From CASFRF01 sp031549345 (GTDB taxonomy: Bacteria; Verrucomicrobiota; Lentisphaeria; Victivallales; Victivallaceae): a DNA stretch of 64,000 nucleotides. The first letter of the stretch is position 1; each line of letters starts with the position of its first letter. The notes beneath the pieces were generated by a model. It saw nothing but the letters and a program-made list of their open reading frames with translations. It ran no database searches and was not told where the DNA came from. The position numbers and the translations under genes were made by a program. Of this stretch, positions 6,353 to 13,646 are shown piece after piece. The stretch lies in contig JAVBPY010000006.1 of NCBI GenBank assembly GCA_031549345.1, positions 186,001 through 250,000 of the forward strand, in the 5' to 3' direction.

Positions 6353-8603
6353 CCCTGTGGTAGGCGATTCGCCCGTGTTTCATGCTCATAAGGGTATTGA
6401 TGAGGCTTTTCCGGACATCTTCAAGTTCGGCAAGAGTCAGCTTTGCGTGGTTCAACTGCCCATCCCGGAAGCGCGTGCGGAAGATTTCGCTGACGACGTT
6501 GTCCAACTTTTCCTCCGTGGGCGCGTCGATCGAACGGCAGGCCGCTTCGCAACAATCCGCGAGGCTGACGATGACAATCTCTTTTTCCATCGGCAGCCGC
6601 CCGGTGTAACGGAAATCGGCGATGTCCGGGTTCTCGCCCCGTTCAAGGGCTTTTTGATAGAAAAAGCGCACGGTGTCCGTGCCGTGGTGCTGCTCGATCG
6701 CATCGCGGACGAGGCGGCAGAGTTTGTAACGGTGCGCCAACGCCAGCCCGGAGGTAACATGTCCCCGGATAATGTTGCTGCTGACGCGCGGAGCAAGGTC
6801 CAGATGGCGGTTGATCGAATTGAGGTTGTTTTCCGTAAAATACTGGGGATCGATCAATTTGCCGATATCGTGGTAGAGCGCGGCGCTTTTGGCGCGCAGC
6901 GGATTGGCGCCGATGATTCCCGACGCGTCTTCGGCCATGGTCGCAACCATCATGCTGTGGAAAAATGTGCCGGGCGCCTCCCGTTTCAACCGTTCCAGGA
7001 GCGGGTGGTTGTAGTCGCACAGAACCATGAGCGACATATTGGTCGTTACATTGAAAAGAAGCTCGAAAAGGAACATAGTCAGCAATGCGATAATCGCCGT
7101 CGCAAGCGCATTTGTAAAAGCGAGGAGAAGGCTCCAGGCGCACCAGCTCCAGAATTCCGGTCGCCCGTACGCGCCATGGAGAAGATCGGTGTTCAGGAGC
7201 CAGAGGAGCGGGAAAAGATTCAGGAGAATGCGAAGGAAAAAGCTCCTGTAATTGTTGGCATTGCGCACCGCCAGGGCGAGGATGGAGGAAATCAGCGCCG
7301 CGCGTACGACAAAATCGAGGGCTTGCCCCATCATCATCGCCGTAATCGTCGCCACAAAAAATCCCCCCCACAGCGCAACGCGATACCCCAGTGCGCTGGC
7401 GAGCAAAACCGAGGCGAGCGCAACCGGCAGCGAGAGAACCAGCAACTCCTGGGGAAGAGTGGTCATTTCCCCAACGGAGAAAAAGAAAATTTCCATGGCG
7501 AAATAGTTCAGAAACAACGTTAATGTTGTGGATAAAACCAGCAATGCGAGTTTTCGATTGCTCCGCACCACCTCGGGATGAACGTGGATAAGATAAAAAG
7601 CGGTGAACGCCAGCAGGATAAAGCTCCAGAAAAGGTGTCCGGCCAGGACCCAGCCGGAACCGTATTCGTCGGTGCGGTTGGCCGCGAGCGTTCCGTAGGT
7701 TTTGAGGCGGGCTAAGGCGAGATCATCCACCACATCGCGTTTGCGGACGATCGGCTGGTTTTTTTTGACCTCGATCTGTACGGGGTCGACCTTGTCGGCG
7801 AGTGCCAGGCGTTCGGCGGCGGTGCGTGCCTCGTCCGGCAGGAGATTGCCGTTACCGAGTGTCTGGGCAATGATTTCCTGCCAGAGAAGAAGCATGCCCC
7901 GGTCCGTTCCGTCCGGCAGCCAGAGTCTGGCGAGAATCCGTGCCGCCTGCCGCACATCCGGTTGCTCCGAGAGGAGGCGGGGCAGCCGTTCGCGCTGCGA
8001 AGCGTCCACAATGCGCAAAAGTTGCGTGGGTGGCTGGTTTTTTCCCGGTGGAAGCAGAAGAATTCCCTGGTTGAGGAGGGAGGTCATCTCGGTTTTCAAC
8101 TTCTCACGAAATTCCGTGTCGTCGAGATTTTTTTCCAGTTTCTCACGGAGTTCCCTGGAGAGGGCGGAAAGCGGGGAATTCGGCGGGATGTTTCCGGACG
8201 GCGAACGCTCCAGGAGGAGGAGGAGGTTGCGCGTCCGTTCCTCGATCTGCTGTGTCGCCTGGGGAGAAAGGGAGTAAAACAACGGCGCCGCGCTCGCGGC
8301 TTGTTCGCGCGCCCGGTTTGTGGCGTGCGCATTTTCATAGGAAAAGTCGAACGCGGCCAGAAGGGTGCGCGGAGCGCGTTGACCGCTTACAAGGTCATGT
8401 TCCGTCGGCATCCGCGCTGCGATGAGGGCGAGGAGAAAAGCGCAAATTCCCCACACGAATACGAGGAGAAGAACGGAAACCGCCGGTGAACGCTCCATGG
8501 CGGCGGCGAATTCCGATTCGCCGGGGGGGGGGGGCAGGACAACGCTTTGGCGTTCCGAATCGTGTTCGCGCCGCCGGAAGAGATCCTGGATGTACTTCAG
8601 CAT
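6255..8603 (-). CDS. pgpH: 7TM-HD membrane phosphohydrolase (PgpH-like, probable c-di-AMP phosphodiesterase)
   Basis: A 782-aa membrane protein. It has a short cytosolic N-terminus, a first membrane segment (VSVLLLVFVWGICAFLLAL), a large extracytoplasmic domain of about 240 residues, a cluster of further membrane helices, and a cytosolic HD domain with LYHDIGKLIDP and HHGTD. In Listeria this architecture degrades cyclic di-AMP; the substrate here is inferred. I chose ATG 8603 (MLKYIQDL); upstream in-frame codons lie inside phoH. It overlaps phoH by 7 nt. A 12-nt C run on the coding strand (8523-8534) falls near residues 24-27 and could slip. The last ~33 residues extend past the HD fold and overlap ybeY. 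Confidence 0.92.
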   Translation of the reverse strand: MLKYIQDLFRRREHDSERQSVVLPPPPGESEFAAAMERSPAVSVLLLVFVWGICAFLLALIAARMPTEHDLVSGQRAPRTLLAAFDFSYENAHATNRAREQAASAAPLFYSLSPQATQQIEERTRNLLLLLERSPSGNIPPNSPLSALSRELREKLEKNLDDTEFREKLKTEMTSLLNQGILLLPPGKNQPPTQLLRIVDASQRERLPRLLSEQPDVRQAARILARLWLPDGTDRGMLLLWQEIIAQTLGNGNLLPDEARTAAERLALADKVDPVQIEVKKNQPIVRKRDVVDDLALARLKTYGTLAANRTDEYGSGWVLAGHLFWSFILLAFTAFYLIHVHPEVVRSNRKLALLVLSTTLTLFLNYFAMEIFFFSVGEMTTLPQELLVLSLPVALASVLLASALGYRVALWGGFFVATITAMMMGQALDFVVRAALISSILALAVRNANNYRSFFLRILLNLFPLLWLLNTDLLHGAYGRPEFWSWCAWSLLLAFTNALATAIIALLTMFLFELLFNVTTNMSLMVLCDYNHPLLERLKREAPGTFFHSMMVATMAEDASGIIGANPLRAKSAALYHDIGKLIDPQYFTENNLNSINRHLDLAPRVSSNIIRGHVTSGLALAHRYKLCRLVRDAIEQHHGTDTVRFFYQKALERGENPDIADFRYTGRLPMEKEIVIVSLADCCEAACRSIDAPTEEKLDNVVSEIFRTRFRDGQLNHAKLTLAELEDVRKSLINTLMSMKHGRIAYHRDATNHGNKLPLERPSPQEPVPPDTEKTDPPRR
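8523..8534. repeat. 12-nt G/C homopolymer inside the pgpH coding region
   Basis: Twelve consecutive G on the plus strand, read as CCC codons (Pro-Pro-Pro-Pro) in pgpH. It is by far the longest homopolymer noticed in the window. A one-base change would frameshift the gene before its first membrane helix. Confidence 0.85.
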
Positions 8604-9562
8604 GAAGGGGAATCCGTCAACGAATAGGCGTTGATGATTTTTTCCAACAGTGAATGGCGCACCACGTCGTTGGTTCCGAAGCGGCAGAATGTGATCTCCG
8701 GAATATCCGCGAGCGACTGTTCGGCATGGAGCAGTCCGGAGCGTTCGTTCCGGGCGAGGTCGTTCTGGGTGGGATCGCCGGTGATGACGCAACGGGAGTT
8801 GAAGCCGAGGCGCGTCAGGAACATCAGCATCTGATCCACAGATGTATTTTGCGCTTCGTCAAGGATAATGAACGAGCCGTTGAGCGTACGTCCGCGCATG
8901 AACGCCAGCGGTGCAACCTCGATGATGTTGCGTTGCAATAAATCGGCGGCCTCCTCCGCGGAGAGCATGTCATAGAGTGCGTCGTACAGCGGCCGGAGGT
9001 AGGGCATGATTTTTTCTTCCAGATTTCCCGGCAGGAAACCGAGATTCTCTCCCGATTCGCGCGCCGGGCGTGTCAACACGATCCGGCTGCAATTGCCTTT
9101 GAGAAATTCCGAAACCGCCATGGCCATGGCCAGGTAGGTTTTGCCTGTTCCCGCCGGTCCGATGCCGAAGACGACATCCTGCTCGCGCATGGCGCGCACG
9201 TACTCCAACTGGCGGCGGGAACGGGGGAGAACTTCCCGTTTGCGGGGGCTCACCGTGATCCGTTCGCTCCACAATTCCCCGAGATCGCTTGGGCGGTCTT
9301 CGCGGAAGGAACGCGCAAGGAGTTCAAAGTCCCGCTGATCGAGCTGGCGGTTGCGCAAGAGGAAAAAACGGGAAAGTTCGGTGAAAAAATTTCGCACACG
9401 GAGAACAGCCGCCTCGGACCCGGTGATTTCCACCCAGCCTTCACGCGCGACAAGCGTTACGCCGAATGTTTCTTCCAGGCGCCGGAGGTTTCGCACGACA
9501 TCCCCGGCGCAAGCGGCATGGAACGACAGCCCATTTTCGAAATAGAATTTTTCCGTCGTCAT
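8597..9562 (-). CDS. phoH: PhoH-family ATPase
   Basis: A 321-aa cytosolic P-loop ATPase of the PhoH/PhoL family, linked to RNA metabolism and ribosome maturation; the precise reaction is unsettled. An N-terminal KH/RNA-binding-like part covers about 1-100. Walker A GPAGTGKT is at 135-142, the LTRPARESGENLGFLPG motif follows, and Walker B IILDEAQN is at 232-239. Family members usually read LTRPAVEAGE here, so ARESGEN is a small deviation. The gene starts 13 nt after the LysM lipoprotein and overlaps pgpH by 7 nt, so it is the head or middle of a phoH-pgpH-ybeY operon. Confidence 0.95.
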   Translation of the reverse strand: MTTEKFYFENGLSFHAACAGDVVRNLRRLEETFGVTLVAREGWVEITGSEAAVLRVRNFFTELSRFFLLRNRQLDQRDFELLARSFREDRPSDLGELWSERITVSPRKREVLPRSRRQLEYVRAMREQDVVFGIGPAGTGKTYLAMAMAVSEFLKGNCSRIVLTRPARESGENLGFLPGNLEEKIMPYLRPLYDALYDMLSAEEAADLLQRNIIEVAPLAFMRGRTLNGSFIILDEAQNTSVDQMLMFLTRLGFNSRCVITGDPTQNDLARNERSGLLHAEQSLADIPEITFCRFGTNDVVRHSLLEKIINAYSLTDSPSC

Positions 9563-9575
9563 GCCGTTCCAATCC

Positions 9576-10445
9576 TCAGAGTGCCGGAGCCGGCGCCAAA
9601 GGCGCGGAAGGCGCGGGAGACGTTTTCACCGCCGGGGTTACGGCGGGCGTTTTGTCTTCCGTTACGGAAATGGAAGGTGTCCCGACGGGCGCGGGCGCTT
9701 TTTCCTCTACTGCCGCCACTGTGGGGACAGCAACGACCTCGGGGGCGGGTTCTTTTAGTTCCACCACAGGCGCAACGACGGGCGCCGGGGCTTTTTCCTC
9801 CACCACGGGCGCAGTCACGACTGCGGGCGCCTTTTGTTCCAGCGGGATACGCAACTTCATCCCCGGCTTGAGCCTATTGGGGTTGTTGTTGAGCTCTTTT
9901 TCGTTGGCTTTGAAGATGCGGTGGTACTTGCGTCCGTCGCCGTAAACTTTCCGGGCGATGAGGGAGAGGCTGTCGCCGCTCTGCACCACGTATTCGGAAA
10001 ATTCCGTCGCGTTCGCCGCCGCTGCTTCCTCGGCCGCCAGCTCTTTGACCGGTTCGATGATCACGGGTTTCCCGGCGGGAAGCGGTTTTTCTTCGATCAC
10101 ACCGACCGATTCGACGGCGGGGGACGGGGCCTTTTCTTCGGTCTTGGCTTCCGCCTTTACTTCGGGGGCGGAAAAGCCGTCGGGGTCCTGCTCGGCAGGA
10201 GGGACCGCATTGGACGGGGCCACTTCCGGGGCTGTTTTTTGTTTTTTGTATTCCGAATCCATGTTGTCGCGCACACCCGGCGGCGCAACGCGCGGCGCAC
10301 GCCAGCCGGAATAGTTTTCCTTGAATGTTTTTTGCCATTCCGCTTCGATGCTGCCGACTTCGGTCTGCGCGAGTTCCGTTTTTACGCATCCGGCCATGCC
10401 CGCCAACAAGAGCGCGCCACCCAGCATTCCCTGCCACATTTTCAT
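9576..10445 (-). CDS. LysM-domain lipoprotein with Pro/Ala-rich tail
   Basis: A predicted envelope lipoprotein of 289 aa. The N-terminus MKMWQGMLGGALLLAGMAGC is a signal peptide with Cys20 as the lipidation site. One LysM domain at about 150-200 (YVVQSGDSLSLIARKVYGD to LKPGMKLRIP) should bind peptidoglycan. The C-terminal ~90 residues are a low-complexity spacer with repeated EEKAPAP and VVAP units. The longer frame from 10517 is rejected: GAGGAGGA lies just before the ATG at 10445 and the signal peptide begins there. Its promoter overlaps the fabF terminator. A role in anchoring or remodelling the cell wall is inferred. Confidence 0.85.
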   Translation of the reverse strand: MKMWQGMLGGALLLAGMAGCVKTELAQTEVGSIEAEWQKTFKENYSGWRAPRVAPPGVRDNMDSEYKKQKTAPEVAPSNAVPPAEQDPDGFSAPEVKAEAKTEEKAPSPAVESVGVIEEKPLPAGKPVIIEPVKELAAEEAAAANATEFSEYVVQSGDSLSLIARKVYGDGRKYHRIFKANEKELNNNPNRLKPGMKLRIPLEQKAPAVVTAPVVEEKAPAPVVAPVVELKEPAPEVVAVPTVAAVEEKAPAPVGTPSISVTEDKTPAVTPAVKTSPAPSAPLAPAPAL

Positions 10446-10489
10446 CGGTATCCTCCTCGGTGTAAAGTATAAATAAGATCTGTTCCTAT

Positions 10490-10517
10490 AATATAAACGC
10501 CCCCTTTCGCAAATCAA
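10490..10517 (-). promoter_or_regulatory. Promoter for the LysM lipoprotein, inside the fabF terminator
   Basis: On the minus strand TTGATT (10512-10517), a 16-nt spacer and TATATT (10490-10495) form a good sigma-70 promoter. The -35 sits in the loop of the fabF terminator hairpin, so the terminator and the next promoter share the same DNA. Confidence 0.6.
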
Positions 10518-10530
10518 GCGGAAGGAGGCG
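10496..10530 (-). terminator. Terminator after fabF (possibly bidirectional)
   Basis: A 15-bp imperfect stem with loop TTGATTT. On the minus strand the arms are AACGCCTCCTTCCGC and GCGAAAGGGGGCGTT, with one G-T wobble and one mismatch. A T/A-rich stretch follows on the minus strand and TTTTTT follows on the plus strand. Confidence 0.7.
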
Positions 10531-10569
10531 TTTTTTACGGCATTGTGCCGAAAAAGTTTAGAGGCCCTC

Positions 10570-11823
10570 TCAGCGGAACTTTTTGTACAGGAGCACCGCG
10601 TTGTGGCCGCCGAAGCCGAGATTGATGTTCATCGCCACGTTGACGTCGCGTTCGCGCGCCGTGTTGGGTGTGATGTCCAAATCGCAGGCCGGATCGGGCG
10701 TTACGTAGTTGATCGTCGGCGGGATGATGCCGGTGCGAATCGCGTTGATGCAGGCGATGGATTCGAATCCGCCCGCCGCGCCAAGGCCATGCCCGGTCGT
10801 CCCTTTGGTGCTGCTCACGGAAACTTTGTATGCGTGGTCGCCGAGCGCCCGTTTGATTGCCATGGTTTCGAATTTATCGTTCAGCTCGGTACTTGTCCCG
10901 TGTGCGTTGATGTAATCGATCGCCGAGGCGGGGAGTTCCGCGTGGCGGAGGGCCATTTGGATGGCGCGCGCCATGCCGTCCCCCTCCGGGTGCGGTGAAG
11001 TGATGTGGTAGGCGTCGCCGGTGGAACCGAAACCGACGATCTCCGCGAGGATGTTCGCGCCGCGTTTCCGGGCGTGTTCGAGTTCTTCAAGGACCAATAC
11101 GCCCGAACCTTCGGACATGACGAATCCGTCGCGGTCGGCGTCGAACGGGCGGCTTGCGTGCAAGGGATCGTCGTTGCGCTGGCTCATCGCCTTCATGGAG
11201 CAGAACCCCGCCAGACCGACCGGAACAATCGAGGCTTCGGCACCGCCGGCGAGCATGATGTCCGCATCGTCCCGGACGATGGACCAATACGCCTCGCCGA
11301 TGGAGTTGCAGCCCGTCGCGCAAGCGGTTACAATGCCCATATTCGGGCCGCGCGCGCCGGTCATCATGGCGATGTTCCCGGCGAGGATGTCCCCGATCAT
11401 CATCGGAATCAGGAGCGGGGAGACCCGTCCGGGGCCGCGTTCAAGGAGGGTTGCGTGTTCTTCGCTGAGCGTGCCGAGTCCGCCGATTCCGCTGGACACG
11501 TATACGCCGACACGGGTGCCGTCCACGGAGGAATCGGTAAAGTTTTCCGGCAAGCCCGCGTCGGCAAGGGCGTCGCGCATCGCGGCGATGCCGAACTGGC
11601 AGAAGAGGTCGAGGCGCTTGGCTTCTTTCGGCGACATGTATTTGGAAATGTCAAAATTCTTGACCTCTCCGGCGATTTGCGTCCTGTACGCGGAAACGTC
11701 GAAGCGCGTAATCGCGCCAAGTCCGCAACGGCCATTCACGAGCGCATCCCAAAAAGTCGCGTTATCGTTGCCTACGCAAGAAATGACCCCGGTTCCGGTC
11801 ACAACTACCCGTCTAGATTTCAT
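10570..11823 (-). CDS. fabF: 3-oxoacyl-ACP synthase II
   Basis: Beta-ketoacyl-ACP synthase that condenses malonyl-ACP with a growing acyl-ACP in type II fatty acid synthesis. The 417-aa product has the Cys-His-His triad: Cys in TACATGCNS, His in NAHGTSTELND and His in GTTGHGLGAAGG. It starts MKSRRVVVTGTG as in the family. An in-frame ATG at 11838 would add five residues. Neither start has a well-spaced Shine-Dalgarno sequence, since AGGAG ends one base before 11823. It lies downstream of acpP with a terminator-like hairpin between, the usual acpP-fabF pairing. Confidence 0.96.
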   Translation of the reverse strand: MKSRRVVVTGTGVISCVGNDNATFWDALVNGRCGLGAITRFDVSAYRTQIAGEVKNFDISKYMSPKEAKRLDLFCQFGIAAMRDALADAGLPENFTDSSVDGTRVGVYVSSGIGGLGTLSEEHATLLERGPGRVSPLLIPMMIGDILAGNIAMMTGARGPNMGIVTACATGCNSIGEAYWSIVRDDADIMLAGGAEASIVPVGLAGFCSMKAMSQRNDDPLHASRPFDADRDGFVMSEGSGVLVLEELEHARKRGANILAEIVGFGSTGDAYHITSPHPEGDGMARAIQMALRHAELPASAIDYINAHGTSTELNDKFETMAIKRALGDHAYKVSVSSTKGTTGHGLGAAGGFESIACINAIRTGIIPPTINYVTPDPACDLDITPNTARERDVNVAMNINLGFGGHNAVLLYKKFR

Positions 11824-11852
11824 ACTCCTGAACTCCATGCTTTACAAAACCC

Positions 11853-11887
11853 AAAAAGCGGGCCGCAGTTGTTATGCCGCAGCCCGC
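11853..11887 (-). terminator. Terminator or attenuator between acpP and fabF
   Basis: Arms at 11877-11887 and 11858-11868 form an 11-bp GC-rich stem with two wobble pairs. TTTTT and then GGGTTTT follow on the minus strand. It would end most acpP messages and lower fabF expression relative to acpP. Confidence 0.8.
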
Positions 11888-11993
11888 CTTCTCAGTCGTC
11901 TTTTTTCCATTGCATTCCGAAGGAGGGCGTCATGCAACGTCCCGCTCCCGGCTTGTCGCCGGAGAATTCCGACTTCGCACAAAGCGCTTCATT

Positions 11994-12013
11994 CCGGCGG
12001 AACCAGCCGCCGG
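11994..12013. repeat. Short inverted repeat downstream of acpP
   Basis: CCGGCGG (11994-12000) and CCGCCGG (12007-12013) form a 7-bp GC stem just after the acpP stop. No T-run follows in the acpP direction, so it is more likely an RNA-stabilising hairpin than a terminator. The gap from 11888 to 12021 holds no gene. Confidence 0.5.
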
Positions 12014-12021
12014 AAAAAAGC

Positions 12022-12261
12022 TTACGCCTTGTTTTTGCCTTCAATGTAACGAACCGCTTCGCCGACGGTGGTCAGCTTTTCGGCATCGTCATCCGGAATG
12101 TCGGCGCCGAATTCTTCTTCAAGCGCCATGACCAGTTCGACCTGATCCAGGGAGTCGGCGCCGAGGTCTTCGATGAACTTCGCGTCTTCGGTAACCTGGT
12201 CTTCGACCACGCTGAGCTGTTCGACTACGATCTTTTTCACTTTTTCAGCAACGTCAGACAT
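12022..12261 (-). CDS. acpP: Acyl carrier protein
   Basis: A 79-aa, strongly acidic carrier of fatty acyl intermediates in FAS II. It is activated by 4'-phosphopantetheine on Ser37 in the GADSLDQVEL motif. Size, charge and sequence (MSDVAEKVKKIVVEQL, EEEFGADIPDDDAEKL) are typical. AAAGGAT precedes the ATG. A possible -10 (TATAGA on the minus strand, 12317-12322) lies in the divergent gap shared with the DegT aminotransferase, but its -35 is weak. Confidence 0.98.
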   Translation of the reverse strand: MSDVAEKVKKIVVEQLSVVEDQVTEDAKFIEDLGADSLDQVELVMALEEEFGADIPDDDAEKLTTVGEAVRYIEGKNKA

Positions 12262-12441
12262 CTTGGATGATCCTTTTTTTTGCGTTTTGTCGCGGTTTGT
12301 CAGATAAAACGGTTTTTCTATATCGTTTCGCTATTGCTTTATAAAATGCACCCATATCTGTGAAAAGTCAAACTTTTTTCCGTTTTTCTCCCGCTTTTTT
12401 TGTGAAATCAGGGAAAATTGCGGAAAAAAGTACTTTCGGGG

Positions 12442-12470
12442 ATGACATATTCCGTGTTTGGGGGTATAGT
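12442..12470 (+). promoter_or_regulatory. Promoter for the aminotransferase-exporter operon
   Basis: ATGACA (12442-12447), a 17-nt spacer and TATAGT (12465-12470). Predicted start near 12477 gives a leader of about 45 nt containing the AAAGGAG ribosome site. Confidence 0.75.
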
Positions 12471-12521
12471 AAGGCGAATCATTTCGCGTCTTATAAAAAT
12501 AAAGCCCAAAGGAGTCCTTCC

Positions 12522-13646
12522 ATGCCTGTTCCCATGCTTGATTTGGTGAGCCAGTTTCAGCCGCTCAAGGCACAGATACTCAAAGTCATCGAGGAAGTCG
12601 CCGACTCGCAGCGTTTCATCCTCGGCCCCAAGGTGGAAGAGCTTGAGGCGGCGTGCAACGCATACTGCCAGACCGCCGGTGCCTGCGGCGTTACCTCCGG
12701 CTCCGACGGCCTTATCCTCGCTTTGATGGCCGAAAAAATCGGCCCCGGCGACGAAGTCATCATCCCGACGTTCACCTTTTTCGCCACCGCCGGCGCTGTG
12801 GTCCGCGTGGGAGCGACGCCGGTTTTCGCCGATATCGACCCGGCGACGTTCAATATCGATCCGGACGATGTGGCGCGCAAGATCACGCCACGCACACGGG
12901 CTATGATCCCCGTGCATCTCTTCGGCCAGTGTGCCGATATGGACCCATTGATGGCCCTCGCGGAAAAACATGGCCTCATCGTCATCGAAGACGCCTGCCA
13001 GGCCATCGGTTCCGAGTACAAAGGCCGCCGCGCCGGTTCCATCGGCGACTACGGTGTGTTCAGCTTTTTCCCCAGCAAAAACCTCGGATGCTTCGGCGAC
13101 GGCGGGCTGGTAACGGTGCGCGACGCCGCCAAGCTCGGCATGCTCAAAACCCTCCGCAACCACGGGCAGAGCGCTACCTATGTTCACGAGTACGTCGGCG
13201 GAAATTTCCGGATCGACGCGCTGCAGGCGGCGATCCTCTCCATCAAACTCCCGTACCTGGATTCCTGGAGCGAGGCCCGGCAGCGCAACGCCGCCGAGTA
13301 TCGCAAACTCTTCGCCGATGCAGGCCTTCTGAAGTACATCACTCTGCCCGCCGAGGCGGCGTTCGAGGGGCGTCATATTTACAACCAGTTCAGCATCCTG
13401 GTGCGCGACGGCAAGCGCGATGCGCTCCGTGCGCACCTCGCGGAAAAGGGGATCGGCGCGATGATCTACTACCCGCTCTCGTTGCATTTGCAGCCGTGTT
13501 TTGCGAATTTCGGCGGCAAAGCGGGCGATTGCCCGGTCTCCGAACGCGTGTCGGGCGAAATTCTCGCACTGCCGATTTATCCGGAATCGACCTCGGTACA
13601 ACGCGCTGAAGTCGTCGCCGCCATCCAAGCGTTCTACAACGCCTGA
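12522..13646 (+). CDS. DegT/DnrJ/EryC1/StrS-family sugar aminotransferase
   Basis: A 374-aa PLP-dependent aminotransferase that converts a keto-sugar nucleotide to an amino-sugar nucleotide for LPS, O-antigen or glycan synthesis. The PLP lysine is K186 in FFPSKNLGCFGDGG. Other family motifs are ACGVTSGSDGL, IPTFTFFATAGAV, IPVHLFGQ and IEDACQAIG. An N-terminal extension from 12360 is rejected because AAAGGAG precedes the ATG at 12522 and the promoter lies inside that extension. It overlaps the downstream ABC exporter by one base, so they form an operon. The sequence resembles the UDP-sugar WbpE/WlbE type, but the exact substrate is not determined. Confidence 0.93.
   Translation: MPVPMLDLVSQFQPLKAQILKVIEEVADSQRFILGPKVEELEAACNAYCQTAGACGVTSGSDGLILALMAEKIGPGDEVIIPTFTFFATAGAVVRVGATPVFADIDPATFNIDPDDVARKITPRTRAMIPVHLFGQCADMDPLMALAEKHGLIVIEDACQAIGSEYKGRRAGSIGDYGVFSFFPSKNLGCFGDGGLVTVRDAAKLGMLKTLRNHGQSATYVHEYVGGNFRIDALQAAILSIKLPYLDSWSEARQRNAAEYRKLFADAGLLKYITLPAEAAFEGRHIYNQFSILVRDGKRDALRAHLAEKGIGAMIYYPLSLHLQPCFANFGGKAGDCPVSERVSGEILALPIYPESTSVQRAEVVAAIQAFYNA

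Noticed and set aside
12360..12521. N-terminal extension of the DegT aminotransferase
   Set aside because: The stretch contains the promoter and AAAGGAG site for ATG 12522, and the added residues do not resemble the family.
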